Below are positions 18,017 through 26,483 of a DNA stretch of 55,920 bases, piece by piece (the first letter of the stretch is position 1; every line of letters begins with the position of its first letter). The DNA comes from Arcicella rosea (lineage in GTDB: Bacteria > Bacteroidota > Bacteroidia > Cytophagales > Spirosomataceae), in assembly GCF_014204325.1 (NCBI RefSeq), contig NZ_JACHKT010000035.1, positions 1 to 55,920 of the forward strand, in the 5' to 3' direction. The notes below the pieces were generated by a model. That model worked only from the letters and a program-made list of their open reading frames with translations, was not told the DNA's origin and made no database searches. The translations under genes and the position numbers were made by a program.

Positions 18017-20134
18017 TTAAACCGCCTTCATACTCAAAGCAATTCTTTTTCTGGCGATATCAACTTCCATTACTCTTACTTGTACTTGTTGTTGTAATTT
18101 CACCACCTGATTGGGGTCTGAAACGTATTGATTGGCTAATTGAGAAATATGTACTAAGCCATCTTGTTTTACGCCAACATCTACAAAACAACCAAAAGCA
18201 GTAATGTTAGTTACGATACCCGGAAGCACCATTCCTTCATATAAATCTTCTACTTTTTTCACATTAGCGTCAAATTCAAAAGCTATTAATTGTTCACGAG
18301 GGTCACGTGAAGGTTTTTCTAATTCTTTCAAAATATCTTGAAGTGTGAGTAAACCTACTTTTTCATTGGCATAAGCGTTTAAATTCAGCCGTTTTCTTAA
18401 TTCAGCCGAACTCATCAAATCTTTTACTGAACACTTTAAATCTTTCGCCATTTTTTCAACAATCGGATACGTCTCTGGGTGAACTGCCGAATTATCTAAA
18501 GGATTTTCTGCATTATGAATTCTGAGGAAACCAGCACATTGTTCAAAAGCTTTTTCACCCAAACGAGCTACTTTTTTAATTTGCTGACGAGATTTAAACT
18601 CTCCATTTTCCTGACGATACTTCACAATGTTGGCAGCTAAAGAAGGTCCCAAACCAGCAACATAACTCAATAAATGCTTGGAAGCCGTATTCAAATTTAC
18701 GCCAACAGCATTTACACAACTTTCTACCACAGTGTCCAAAGTCCCTTTTAGTAAATTTTGGTCAACGTCGTGTTGATATTGCCCAACGCCAATAGATTTT
18801 GGGTCGATTTTAACTAATTCTGCCAAAGGATCCATCAATCTTCTACCGATAGAAACTGCTCCACGAACGGTTACGTCTTTATCAGGAAATTCTTCACGTG
18901 CAATAGGAGAGGCGGAGTAAATAGACGCTCCTTGTTCTGAAACTACAAATATTTGTGGTACTTTTTTGAAAGCTAATTTCTTAACAAAATCTTCAGTTTC
19001 TCTTCCCGCTGTACCGTTTCCGATGGCAATGGCGTCAATTTGATACTTTTCAGCAATAGCTAAAACGGTATTTTGTGCTTCAATAGATTTGTCAAATGGA
19101 TAAATGACCGTATCGTGCAATAAATTTCCTTGAGCATCTAACACAACGGTTTTACAACCTGTACGATAACCAGGGTCGATAGCCAATACTTTTTTCTGTC
19201 CAAGTGGTGAAGCCAACAATAATTGACGAAGGTTTTGTGCAAAGATTTTTATGGCTTCTGTATCTGCTTTTTCTTTTGAAAAACCTGCGTATTCGTTTTC
19301 GATAGAAGGTTTCATCAATCTTTTATAGCAATCGGTGATAGATTCTTCTACGATTTTTTTAGCATCAGGTAAGCCTTTTAAGAAAATTCTATCTAATGCT
19401 CCTAAAGCGTTGTCTTCTTCTGGAGAGATACTAACGCTCAAAAATCCTTCTTCTTCGCCACGACGTAAAGCCAATAAACGATGTGAAGGTACTTTTTTCA
19501 AAGGTTCATAAAAATCAAAGTAATCTTTGTATTTGATGCCTTCTTCGTCTTTGCCTTTTTTTACTTTGGCATAAACCATTGCTTCACGCTCAAATACTTT
19601 TCTGACTGCATTTCTAGCTTCTACATTTTCGTTAATCCATTCTGCAATAATATCTCTTGAACCTTGTAAAGCTTCTTCTACATTTGCTACTTTATCATTC
19701 AAAAAAGCTTCTGCTTTTTTAAATACATTAGCCTCTTTTTGCTCGAAAATTAATTTTGCCAAAGGCTCTAAACCTTTTTCAATCGCAATACTTGCTCTTG
19801 TTTTACGCTTTTGTTTGTATGGTAAATAAAGGTCTTCTAGTTCTTGTAAATAATAAGCATTGTTAAGCTTTTCTAACAATTCTGGCGTCATTTTTCCTTG
19901 TTCTTCAATAGATTTTATGATGCCTTCTCTGCGTTTATCTGCTTCTTTGAGTTTGCCTAAAAGCTCTTTAATATCAAGGATTTGTACTTCATCTAAACTT
20001 CCCGTTGCTTCTTTTCTGTATCGTGCAATGAACGGAACTGTTCCACCTTCCTCTAATAAATTAATCGTATTTTGAACTTGGTTAACGTTTACGCCAACGG
20101 TTTTGGCAATAATTGAAAGCTGTGTTTTATTCAT
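18017..20134 (-). CDS. tex: Tex-family RNA-binding transcription accessory protein
   Basis: 705 residues, slightly shorter than typical Tex (about 720-780). Domain order is that of Tex: N-terminal helical region (VPFIARYRKEATGSLDEVQI, LEDLYLPYKQKRKTRA), the YqgF-like RNase H fold (VLAIDPGYRTGCKTVVLD, near residue 315), helix-hairpin-helix motifs (NLNTASKHLLSYVAGLGPSL, then FKSRQQIKKVARLGEKAFEQ) and a C-terminal S1 RNA-binding domain (YEGMVLPGIVTNITAFGCFV...QDGLVHISQLA). It binds nucleic acid and associates with transcription; its deletion affects gene expression in several bacteria. It is monocistronic here. Confidence 0.95.
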   Translation of the reverse strand: MNKTQLSIIAKTVGVNVNQVQNTINLLEEGGTVPFIARYRKEATGSLDEVQILDIKELLGKLKEADKRREGIIKSIEEQGKMTPELLEKLNNAYYLQELEDLYLPYKQKRKTRASIAIEKGLEPLAKLIFEQKEANVFKKAEAFLNDKVANVEEALQGSRDIIAEWINENVEARNAVRKVFEREAMVYAKVKKGKDEEGIKYKDYFDFYEPLKKVPSHRLLALRRGEEEGFLSVSISPEEDNALGALDRIFLKGLPDAKKIVEESITDCYKRLMKPSIENEYAGFSKEKADTEAIKIFAQNLRQLLLASPLGQKKVLAIDPGYRTGCKTVVLDAQGNLLHDTVIYPFDKSIEAQNTVLAIAEKYQIDAIAIGNGTAGRETEDFVKKLAFKKVPQIFVVSEQGASIYSASPIAREEFPDKDVTVRGAVSIGRRLMDPLAELVKIDPKSIGVGQYQHDVDQNLLKGTLDTVVESCVNAVGVNLNTASKHLLSYVAGLGPSLAANIVKYRQENGEFKSRQQIKKVARLGEKAFEQCAGFLRIHNAENPLDNSAVHPETYPIVEKMAKDLKCSVKDLMSSAELRKRLNLNAYANEKVGLLTLQDILKELEKPSRDPREQLIAFEFDANVKKVEDLYEGMVLPGIVTNITAFGCFVDVGVKQDGLVHISQLANQYVSDPNQVVKLQQQVQVRVMEVDIARKRIALSMKAV

Positions 20135-20282
20135 GAATTTGTATAAAATATAAACTTGACAGAGAAGTAATTAAGCGTATCTGACAGTGTTTGAATCTTG
20201 TTTTTGCTCAAATGATAATGCTTTAAAAAGCTTTTTTTCTAAATGATGTTACGTTTTTTGTTCGCTAAAATACGGATTTGTT

Positions 20283-20738
20283 TTATTCATTCCTCAACAT
20301 TTCGATATGTTCGATGCCATCTTCTAAATAAATTTCACTAACTTGTTGAAAGCCAAAAGATTCATAAAATTGCTTTAAATATAATTGTGCACCGATTCTG
20401 ATTGGACTGCCCGCAAAGATTTCTTCCATCATTTCAATTGACTTAAACATTAAAGTTTTACCAAAACCACCGCCACGAGCTAAAGGAGAAGTAACAACTC
20501 TACCAATTGAGGCTTCTTCATAGGAAATACCGGGTGCAATTAAACGAGTATAGGCTACAATCTTTTGACTGCTGGTATCAAAACCAATAAAGTGAAAAGA
20601 AATTAAGTCTTTATCGTCTAAATCTTGGAAAGGACAATTTTGTTCAACAATAAAAACCTCATTACGAAGTTGTAGAATTTGGTATAATTCGATTGTAGTT
20701 AAGTCTCTGAAATGCTTGAGGTACCAGTGAATGTTCAT
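20283..20738 (-). CDS. ElaA-like GNAT acetyltransferase
   Basis: 151 residues from the ATG at 20738 (MNIHWYLKHFRDLTT), the normal start for ElaA-type proteins. A longer frame to 20810 adds 24 residues without family character and runs into the promoter of the divergent gene. Family marks are LYQILQLRNEVFIVEQNCPFQD, the acetyl-CoA loop RVVTSPLARGGGFGKTLM and a C-terminal LKQFYESFGFQ. It is expected to transfer an acetyl group from acetyl-CoA to a small amine or protein; the substrate is unknown. It is divergent from the gene at 20821. Confidence 0.85.
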   Translation of the reverse strand: MNIHWYLKHFRDLTTIELYQILQLRNEVFIVEQNCPFQDLDDKDLISFHFIGFDTSSQKIVAYTRLIAPGISYEEASIGRVVTSPLARGGGFGKTLMFKSIEMMEEIFAGSPIRIGAQLYLKQFYESFGFQQVSEIYLEDGIEHIEMLRNE

Positions 20739-20792
20739 TATGAATTTAGTTTTGATGAGTAATTGATACAATCGTGAATATACAAAGTTTAT

Positions 20793-20800
20793 TATCTTTG
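20793..20800 (+). promoter_or_regulatory. Possible -7 promoter element
   Basis: tatctttg matches the Bacteroidota -7 consensus TAnnTTTG and lies 20 bases before the ATG at 20821. No clear TTTG at the -33 position was found at the usual spacing. Confidence 0.4.
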
Positions 20801-20820
20801 TAAAACTCAAACTTTCAAAT

Positions 20821-22428
20821 ATGCTAAATAGATTTATCTGGATTTTATTGCTACTGTTTACTTTCCAAGTCGGGAAGGCTCAGAATTCACTTCCTGAATA
20901 TGAGTTAGCTTATAAAAAAGCACTAGAATTATATAAAAATCACGAGTACGAAAAAGCAAAATTTGCCTTCACGAATCTCTCCAATAGCCAATTGGTCTCA
21001 GCACTTGTGCCTAATTCTTTTTATTTTTCTGCATTAAGTGCGATAAAACTAAAAGAATATTCAGCGGCGAAAACTGCATTGAAGAATTTGATTACAGTTT
21101 ACCCGTCGTGGACTGATAAAACTGAAATTAACTTTTTGTTGACACTTTTGGCTTTTGAAGATAAAAAATATTCGGAAGCTTTTGGCATTGCTCAAAAAAT
21201 CCCAGCAGATTCTTTACAGGATGATTTGAACGAGATGAAAGCATTTTACGTACGTAAGATTGACGCTCCAAAATTAGTTCAAGAATTATCTAAGAAATAT
21301 CCTAACGAAACAAGTTTGTCGGATAAAGTGCAACAAAATATCGTCATTAATACTACTTCTGCTGGTGTTACAAAGTCAAGAACAAGTAAAGGCTATTTCA
21401 ATTTTGGCTTATTGTTACCAGTTGAAATTGATAGTTTTGGACCAGATAAAACCCGTAAAAATCAGTATGCATTGGATTTATATCAAGGTATGAAACTAGC
21501 GAAAGCACAACTTTTGAAAGAGGGAATTACCTTGAATTGCTTTGTTTATGACATGATAAACGAGCCTGATGAAATGCTTGAGCTTGTAAATAATCGTTCT
21601 TTTCAAATGATGGATTTGTTGGTTGGTCCACTTTATACCGAAACCAATAAAATCGCAACAGCTTATTGTGAAGCCAATCAGATTCCGATTGTGAATCCGA
21701 TGTCGAACAATCAAAAGATTTTACAAGATTATAACTTGTCTTTCTTGGCACAACCTTCATTGGCGATGCAAGCTGCTAAAGCGGCAGATTTTGTGAGCAG
21801 ACAAGCATTTTTGGGAAGAAATACTGCGATTTATTATTCTGATGCACAAAATGATTCTCTGATGGCGGTAAGCTATCGTGAACAAATGGAAAAGATTGGT
21901 TATGAAATTGTGAAATTCGAGAAGATTAAATCTTATTCGGAAGACATCGTCGCTAAACTACCTGAAAAAAGAGTGAGTCATATCTTCATGTCAACTTCTG
22001 ATAAAAAGGCTGGACTTTCGATGATTACAGCTTTGAATAAAAAAGAAATCATGACGCCACTTGTTACCACAGCAGAGGCTTTTAATTCTTATAATTTGAG
22101 TAATGGTACTTTGTCGGGAAGAGAAATTTATTGTATTAATCCTGAATTTGTAGATAATGAAAAACCAGAAGTAGATGCTTTTCGTAAAGATTATTTAGCG
22201 AAGTATGGCGTAATTCCTTCTTATTATGCTTTTCATGGTTATGATTTAGCACTTTTTTGGGGAAGATTATTCGGTAAAAATGGTTATAATATCAGGAAAA
22301 GCTTAGATACGCCCGCTACTTACAACAATGCTTATACTTTAATGGGCTTTAATTATTTCAAATCACAAGACAATCAAATTTGCCCAATAACAACTTTAGA
22401 TAATTTTAAGTTTGTATTGGCAAAGTAG
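20821..22428 (+). CDS. Exported TPR plus periplasmic-binding-protein-like protein
   Basis: 535 residues with a signal peptide (residues 1-20, ending VGKAQ). Residues about 25-150 form TPR-like helical repeats (YELAYKKALELYKNHEYEKAKFAF, PNSFYFSALSAIKLKEYSAAKTAL). From about residue 190 the chain resembles a type I periplasmic binding fold (FGLLLPVEID, DLYQGMKLAKAQLLKEGITL, VGPLYTETNKIATAYCEANQIPIVNPMS, GREIYCINPEFVD). This TPR-plus-binding-fold architecture recalls LpoA-type activators of peptidoglycan synthases as well as amino-acid-binding proteins. No ABC transporter genes are nearby, so a cell-wall role is at least as likely as solute uptake. It is monocistronic. Confidence 0.7.
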   Translation: MLNRFIWILLLLFTFQVGKAQNSLPEYELAYKKALELYKNHEYEKAKFAFTNLSNSQLVSALVPNSFYFSALSAIKLKEYSAAKTALKNLITVYPSWTDKTEINFLLTLLAFEDKKYSEAFGIAQKIPADSLQDDLNEMKAFYVRKIDAPKLVQELSKKYPNETSLSDKVQQNIVINTTSAGVTKSRTSKGYFNFGLLLPVEIDSFGPDKTRKNQYALDLYQGMKLAKAQLLKEGITLNCFVYDMINEPDEMLELVNNRSFQMMDLLVGPLYTETNKIATAYCEANQIPIVNPMSNNQKILQDYNLSFLAQPSLAMQAAKAADFVSRQAFLGRNTAIYYSDAQNDSLMAVSYREQMEKIGYEIVKFEKIKSYSEDIVAKLPEKRVSHIFMSTSDKKAGLSMITALNKKEIMTPLVTTAEAFNSYNLSNGTLSGREIYCINPEFVDNEKPEVDAFRKDYLAKYGVIPSYYAFHGYDLALFWGRLFGKNGYNIRKSLDTPATYNNAYTLMGFNYFKSQDNQICPITTLDNFKFVLAK

Positions 22429-22435
22429 ATTTTTA

Positions 22436-22680
22436 GAAGTGAGATGTTAGATACAAGATACAAGAGGAAAGAAGTGAGATATAAGAGATAAGATGCAAGA
22501 AATAAGATTCGAGATTTAAGAATTGATGAAATAAAAAGTTATTAAGTAAGATTTATCAATCATAATTTGATTATCAATACCTTAGATTATGTCTTTTCTC
22601 TTCAATAATGTTTCTTTTATCTTATATCTTGTTTCTTTCCTCCTGCCTCTTGCTTCTTGTATCTAATATCTTGTTTCTCC
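22436..22680. repeat. Long imperfect inverted repeat, purine-rich then pyrimidine-rich
   Basis: The left arm (about 22436-22522) is built of words such as gatacaag, gaggaaag and gatataag. The right arm (about 22604-22680) is its imperfect reverse complement (cttatatc, ctttcctcc, cttgtatc). Both arms are made of degenerate short repeats. The structure fills the gap between the binding-protein gene and hemL and may serve as terminator; it has no coding potential that I can see. Confidence 0.6.
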
Positions 22681-22695
22681 ACAAAAACAAAAACA

Positions 22696-23979
22696 ATGAC
22701 ACAATCAGAACAACTTTTTCAAAAAGCTAAAAACTTTATTCCTGGAGGCGTGAATTCGCCTGTGAGAGCATTTCGTGCAGTAGGAGGAAACCCAATTTTT
22801 ATAAAATCAGCCAAAGGTGCATACTTACATGATGAAGATGGAAATTCATACATAGAATTAATCAATTCTTGGGGTCCAATGATTTTAGGTCATGCCCATG
22901 AATTGGTAGAAAAAGCCGTTGCCGATGCCATTCAAAGCGGTTTTTCATTCGGAGCTCCCACTCGTAGAGAAGTAGAAATGGCAGAATTGATTTGTTCGAT
23001 GGTTCCATCAGTTGAAAAAGTCCGCATGGTAAACTCAGGAACAGAAGCAACGATGTCGGCAGTAAGAGTAGCTCGTGGTTATACAGGTAGAGACAAAATC
23101 ATTAAGTTTGAAGGAAACTATCACGGACACGGAGACTCATTTTTGATTGCCGCAGGTTCAGGCGTAATGACATTCGGAAGTCCAGATTCACCGGGCGTAA
23201 CCAAAGGCGTAGCCAACGATACTTTAACAGCTCCATATAATGATTTAGCAGCCGTTCAAACTTTGGTAGATGCCAACAAAGGAAACATCGCTTGTATCAT
23301 TCTTGAACCCGTAGTAGGAAATATGGGCTTAGTAAAACCCGCAGAAGGTTTCTTAGAAGGACTAAGAAGTATCTGTGATAAAGAAGGAATCATCTTGATT
23401 TTTGATGAAGTAATGACAGGCTTCCGTTTGTCAAAAGGAGGTTTCCAAGAGCGTTGTGGCGTTACTCCTGATATGACGACAATGGGAAAAATCATCGGCG
23501 GAGGAATGCCAGTAGGAGCGTATGGCGGTAAAAAAGAAATCATGGATTGCGTTTCGCCAGCAGGACCAGTATATCAAGCAGGAACATTGTCAGGAAATCC
23601 AATTGCGATGGCAGCAGGTTTAGCGATGTTGAATCACTTGAACGAAACGCCTTCGGTTTATACCCGTTTGGAAGAAGTAGGCACAAGATTAACCGATGGT
23701 ATGAAAGCAAACATGGCTAAATTAGGATTGAATTATACCTTAAATCATGTTGGTTCAATGTTTACGCTATTCTTTACCGATAAGCCCGTAAACAATTTTG
23801 AAGATGCAAAAACTTCTGATACTGTAGCATTCGGAAAGTACTTCCAAGCGATGTTGAAAAGAGGCATTTACTTAGCACCATCACAATATGAAGCCATGTT
23901 CCTTTCAACAGCCTTGACAGACGAACATATAGCAACTATTTTACAAGCCAATTACGAAAGCTTACAAGAAATCCAGTAG
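22696..23979 (+). CDS. hemL: Glutamate-1-semialdehyde 2,1-aminomutase
   Basis: 427 residues from the ATG at 22696 (MTQSEQLFQKAKNFIPGGVN), matching the usual length. The upstream TTG frame adds 13 residues from the intergenic repeat. This class-III PLP aminotransferase fold enzyme shows VNSGTEATMSAVRVARG, YHGHGDSFLIAAGSG, LIFDEVMTGFR (PLP Asp), GGGMPVGAYGGKKEIM (PLP Lys) and YQAGTLSGNPIAMAAG. It converts glutamate-1-semialdehyde to 5-aminolevulinate, the C5-pathway precursor of haem. Other haem genes are not adjacent. The stop codon is immediately followed by a small hairpin (23980-23998). Confidence 0.97.
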   Translation: MTQSEQLFQKAKNFIPGGVNSPVRAFRAVGGNPIFIKSAKGAYLHDEDGNSYIELINSWGPMILGHAHELVEKAVADAIQSGFSFGAPTRREVEMAELICSMVPSVEKVRMVNSGTEATMSAVRVARGYTGRDKIIKFEGNYHGHGDSFLIAAGSGVMTFGSPDSPGVTKGVANDTLTAPYNDLAAVQTLVDANKGNIACIILEPVVGNMGLVKPAEGFLEGLRSICDKEGIILIFDEVMTGFRLSKGGFQERCGVTPDMTTMGKIIGGGMPVGAYGGKKEIMDCVSPAGPVYQAGTLSGNPIAMAAGLAMLNHLNETPSVYTRLEEVGTRLTDGMKANMAKLGLNYTLNHVGSMFTLFFTDKPVNNFEDAKTSDTVAFGKYFQAMLKRGIYLAPSQYEAMFLSTALTDEHIATILQANYESLQEIQ

Positions 23980-23998
23980 CTCGGATTTCCAATCTGAG
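23980..23998. repeat. Small hairpin related to the cassette-flanking repeats
   Basis: ctcggatt-tcc-aatctgag forms an 8-bp stem (one G-U pair) around a TCC loop directly after the hemL stop. Loop, stem length and sequence resemble the inverted repeats at 24281-24299 and 26484-26500, so it is probably a diverged third copy. Confidence 0.55.
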
Positions 23999-24008
23999 AA
24001 AATTTTAC

Positions 24009-24260
24009 TAATGAAATACTTGATGAAATAGGCATTTAGTAAGATTGAATGGTCATCTAGTAAACTGAAACAGGCATCTAGTAAGATTGAATGGTCATCT
24101 AGTAAACTGAAATAGGCATCTAGTAAGATTGAATGGTCATCTAGTAAACTGAAACAGGCATCTAGTAAGATTGAATGGTCATCTAGTAAACTGAAACAGG
24201 TATTTAGTAAGATTGAATAAGCATAAAGTAAAATGAAATGCTCATAAAGTAAGATTGAAT
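24009..24260. repeat. Tandem array with 21-bp period (42-bp double units)
   Basis: Eleven 21-bp units run from 24030 to 24260. Two alternating types (core catctagtaagattgaat, and core catctagtaaactgaaac) form four nearly identical 42-bp double units at 24030, 24072, 24114 and 24156. A fifth type-one unit (24198) and two diverged units (24219, 24240) follow. A further degenerate unit may precede (24009-24029). Units are contiguous with no unique spacers. The period equals two turns of B-DNA, so each core lies on the same helix face, as in binding-site arrays. The array fills the gap between hemL and the ATPase/HNH cassette; together with the hairpins it accounts for all of this 366-base gap. 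Confidence 0.85.
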
Positions 24261-24264
24261 AGGC

Positions 24265-24298
24265 ATAATTAAAACCGTAGGTCGGGTTTCCAACCCGA
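24265..24298 (+). repeat. Left 34-bp inverted repeat of the ATPase/HNH cassette
   Basis: This copy and the reverse complement of 26484-26517 agree at 31 of 34 bases. Its inner end is a hairpin (gtcgggtt-tcc-aacccgac, 24281-24299); its outer end reads ataattaaaaccgta. There is no T-run after the stem, so a plain terminator is unlikely; it resembles a REP-type palindrome. Confidence 0.75.
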
Positions 24299-24345
24299 CT
24301 TGCTGAAAAAACTAAAAATCATTGACTCCTAAATTTGAATAAAAA

Positions 24346-25722
24346 ATGAATGCGTTTAGACAAAATACAGACCAATTTGGGGTTTATTTGAATAAGCTAT
24401 ATCTAAAAAATGTACGCTGTTTTAAAGGTAATCATGAAATTAATTTGAATGATGGGAATAATAAGCCTATTCAATGGACGGTGATTTTAGGAAATAATAA
24501 TGTTGGAAAGACTACTTTATTGAGGGCTTTGGCGTCGCTTCAGTTTCAGCTTTTTGAAGGAGAGAAAGACATTAAAACTAATGTTAGAAATTTAAATATT
24601 TTTAGGAAATACATATCTTTTAAAAAGAATTTTCTTTTTTTTGGATACCAATTATTGACTACTAACAACAATGAATTAATTCCATTGAAAAATTCATCGT
24701 TTGATGATAAAGGAAATATATTGTTTGCAATTGAACAGGGAATAGTTGAAGAGTTATTATCAGATTGGATAACAAATGTAGATTTAACTTCATTTATAGT
24801 AAATGATTTAGTTAATGAAAAGCTAACTTACACTGGATTTTTAAAGGATCGTGATGATTTTATTGTATTCGGTTACGGCACTTCAAGAATGATGGTTGAT
24901 TCTCAATCTCCAACTGAAGATAGTACACAAGGTCTGTTCGATAATAAAACCTTATTATTGAATGTAGAAGAATGGTTGAAAGAATTACATTTTGCTGCAA
25001 TTAGTAAAATTGAGGGAGCAGAAAAAAGATATAATCAAGTAAAATATGTATTGTGCAACGGATTACTACCCGATGTAAGTGATATTCGTATCCAAACGAT
25101 TCCTGATAAATCAAGCTATGAAACCTTTCCTGAATTTTTGACCTCGAACGATTGGGTACGAATGGAAGATTTAGGCTATGGCTATCAAGCTACTTTGGCT
25201 TGGGTAGCTGATTTAGCCAAGCGAATGTTTGATACTTTCCCAGATTTACCTAATCCATTACATGGTTCGTCAGTTGTGTTAGTAGATGAAATTGATTTGC
25301 ATTTACATCCAGAATGGCAACGTAAAATTATAAAGTACCTAAGTGATTTGTTCCCCAATGTACAATTTATTGTTACGGCTCATAGTCCGCTTATTATCCA
25401 GTCTGCTGATAATGTAAACTTGATAATGCTTGAAAAAGATGATAATCCAGAGGGAAATGGCATTAATATCAGACAAAGATTTGGTTCATTTCAAGGTTGG
25501 ACGATTGATGAAATTTTAACAGAGTTAATGAGTTTAGGAGAACGTACTCGTTCAGATTTATACTTGAAATTGATGGAAGAGTTTGAGAATGCTATTTTAG
25601 AAAATAGTTACGAAAATGCTCAGAGCCTTTACAAGCATTTAGACGAAATTCTTTCACCAAGTAGTTATCAACGCAAAGTTTTACAAATACAAATGTCTTC
25701 TTTAATGCCCATTGGAGTATGA
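24346..25722 (+). CDS. AAA/ABC-type ATPase, PtuA-like (Septu-type defence candidate)
   Basis: 458 residues. Walker A GNNNVGKT lies at residues 49-56 inside a RecF/SMC-like N-terminus (LYLKNVRCFKGNHEINL). A long insertion follows, then a signature-like MEDLGYGYQATLAWVADL, Walker B VVLVDEIDLHLHPEWQ (about 308-323) and the switch region FIVTAHSPLIIQSAD. The C-terminal helical part begins GWTIDEILTELMSLGERTRSD. This order is that of OLD/PtuA-like ATPases that partner HNH nucleases in Septu defence and in retron effector pairs. Its stop overlaps the start of the HNH gene (ATGA), a sign of coupled translation and a stoichiometric complex. No reverse transcriptase is present, so it is not a retron. 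The defence role is inferred from family and arrangement. Confidence 0.75.
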   Translation: MNAFRQNTDQFGVYLNKLYLKNVRCFKGNHEINLNDGNNKPIQWTVILGNNNVGKTTLLRALASLQFQLFEGEKDIKTNVRNLNIFRKYISFKKNFLFFGYQLLTTNNNELIPLKNSSFDDKGNILFAIEQGIVEELLSDWITNVDLTSFIVNDLVNEKLTYTGFLKDRDDFIVFGYGTSRMMVDSQSPTEDSTQGLFDNKTLLLNVEEWLKELHFAAISKIEGAEKRYNQVKYVLCNGLLPDVSDIRIQTIPDKSSYETFPEFLTSNDWVRMEDLGYGYQATLAWVADLAKRMFDTFPDLPNPLHGSSVVLVDEIDLHLHPEWQRKIIKYLSDLFPNVQFIVTAHSPLIIQSADNVNLIMLEKDDNPEGNGINIRQRFGSFQGWTIDEILTELMSLGERTRSDLYLKLMEEFENAILENSYENAQSLYKHLDEILSPSSYQRKVLQIQMSSLMPIGV

Positions 25723-26459
25723 TTAAATTAGAAGCAGTTCCGCCACCCTCTCAACTTACACCACAATTAGTTGAAGACCTAACAGCAAAATTCAAACAAG
25801 ATGGAAGTGCTGTTTGGAATAAAGAATTTATTAAAAATAGATTACTTGAAATGAGTAATGGAAAATGTGCTTATTCTGAAATTAAACTTCGAGTAGAAGG
25901 GAAGTATGTAGAAGTAGAACATTTTTTACCTAAATCAGCATATCCAGATAAAGTAGTAGAATGGGATAATTTATTGCCTGCTAGTAAGTTTTGTAATTCA
26001 AAAAAAGGAGATAAAACCCATCCAATTGTTCATCCTGTTCGAGATATACCTAAAGAGCATCTTTACTTGGATGAACTTCATTTTATGTCAGGGAAAACTC
26101 CTAAAGGTAAGAATTCTGTAATCATATTAGGATTAAATGATTCAGAACACTTACTCAAACCAAGGTTGGCAATTCGTGATGCAATTCAAGCTGAACTTAG
26201 TAAGCAGAAATATCTCCTATCATTTTATGAAAGGGAGACAACAGAGAATCAAGGTTTATTACTTACTGGATTTCTTATAAACTTGCTGAAACAAGGAACA
26301 AGAAAAGAAGCTTATAGTGCAACGGTGGCAACGACAATATTAAACGACCCTCATTTTTTAGCAATTAAGAACGTTTTTATAGCCAATAATCTCTGGACAA
26401 GTGAAATAGAAGTATTGGAAGATGAATTAAAATTTTGTGCTTTAGATACTAAACCTTGA
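25719..26459 (+). CDS. HNH endonuclease-like protein, PtuB-like partner of the ATPase
   Basis: 246 residues, starting within the ATGA that ends the ATPase gene. The HNH/beta-beta-alpha core is at residues 50-98: C50-AYSE, the catalytic EH pair in VEVEHFLPKSAYP (H68), the WDNLLPAS segment (N84) and FCNSKKGD (N93). The catalytic His-Asn-Asn-type pattern looks intact. Each structural CxxC pair has lost one cysteine (C50/S53 and S89/C92), leaving two of the usual four zinc ligands. The C-terminal half is helical with no recognised motif. In Septu-type pairs the HNH protein cuts nucleic acid when released by the ATPase; that role is inferred here. Confidence 0.72.
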   Translation: MIKLEAVPPPSQLTPQLVEDLTAKFKQDGSAVWNKEFIKNRLLEMSNGKCAYSEIKLRVEGKYVEVEHFLPKSAYPDKVVEWDNLLPASKFCNSKKGDKTHPIVHPVRDIPKEHLYLDELHFMSGKTPKGKNSVIILGLNDSEHLLKPRLAIRDAIQAELSKQKYLLSFYERETTENQGLLLTGFLINLLKQGTRKEAYSATVATTILNDPHFLAIKNVFIANNLWTSEIEVLEDELKFCALDTKP

Positions 26460-26483
26460 CAGAAAAAGTGCCAAATCTCTTCA

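Noticed and set aside
24009-24260. A CRISPR array or leader
   Set aside because: Units are contiguous with no unique spacers, the period is only 21 bp, and no cas genes are present.
23960-24325. A minus-strand open frame through the 21-bp array (repeating FSLLDDHSILLDA-type peptide) and a plus-strand frame (ASSKIEWSSSKLKQ-type repeats)
   Set aside because: Because 21 is a multiple of three, the frame stays open automatically. The minus frame has no ATG or other plausible start, and the plus frame is broken by TAG at 24029 and 24113.
24346-26459. A retron with Septu-type effectors
   Set aside because: No reverse transcriptase gene or msr/msd-like RNA region is found next to the ATPase/HNH pair.
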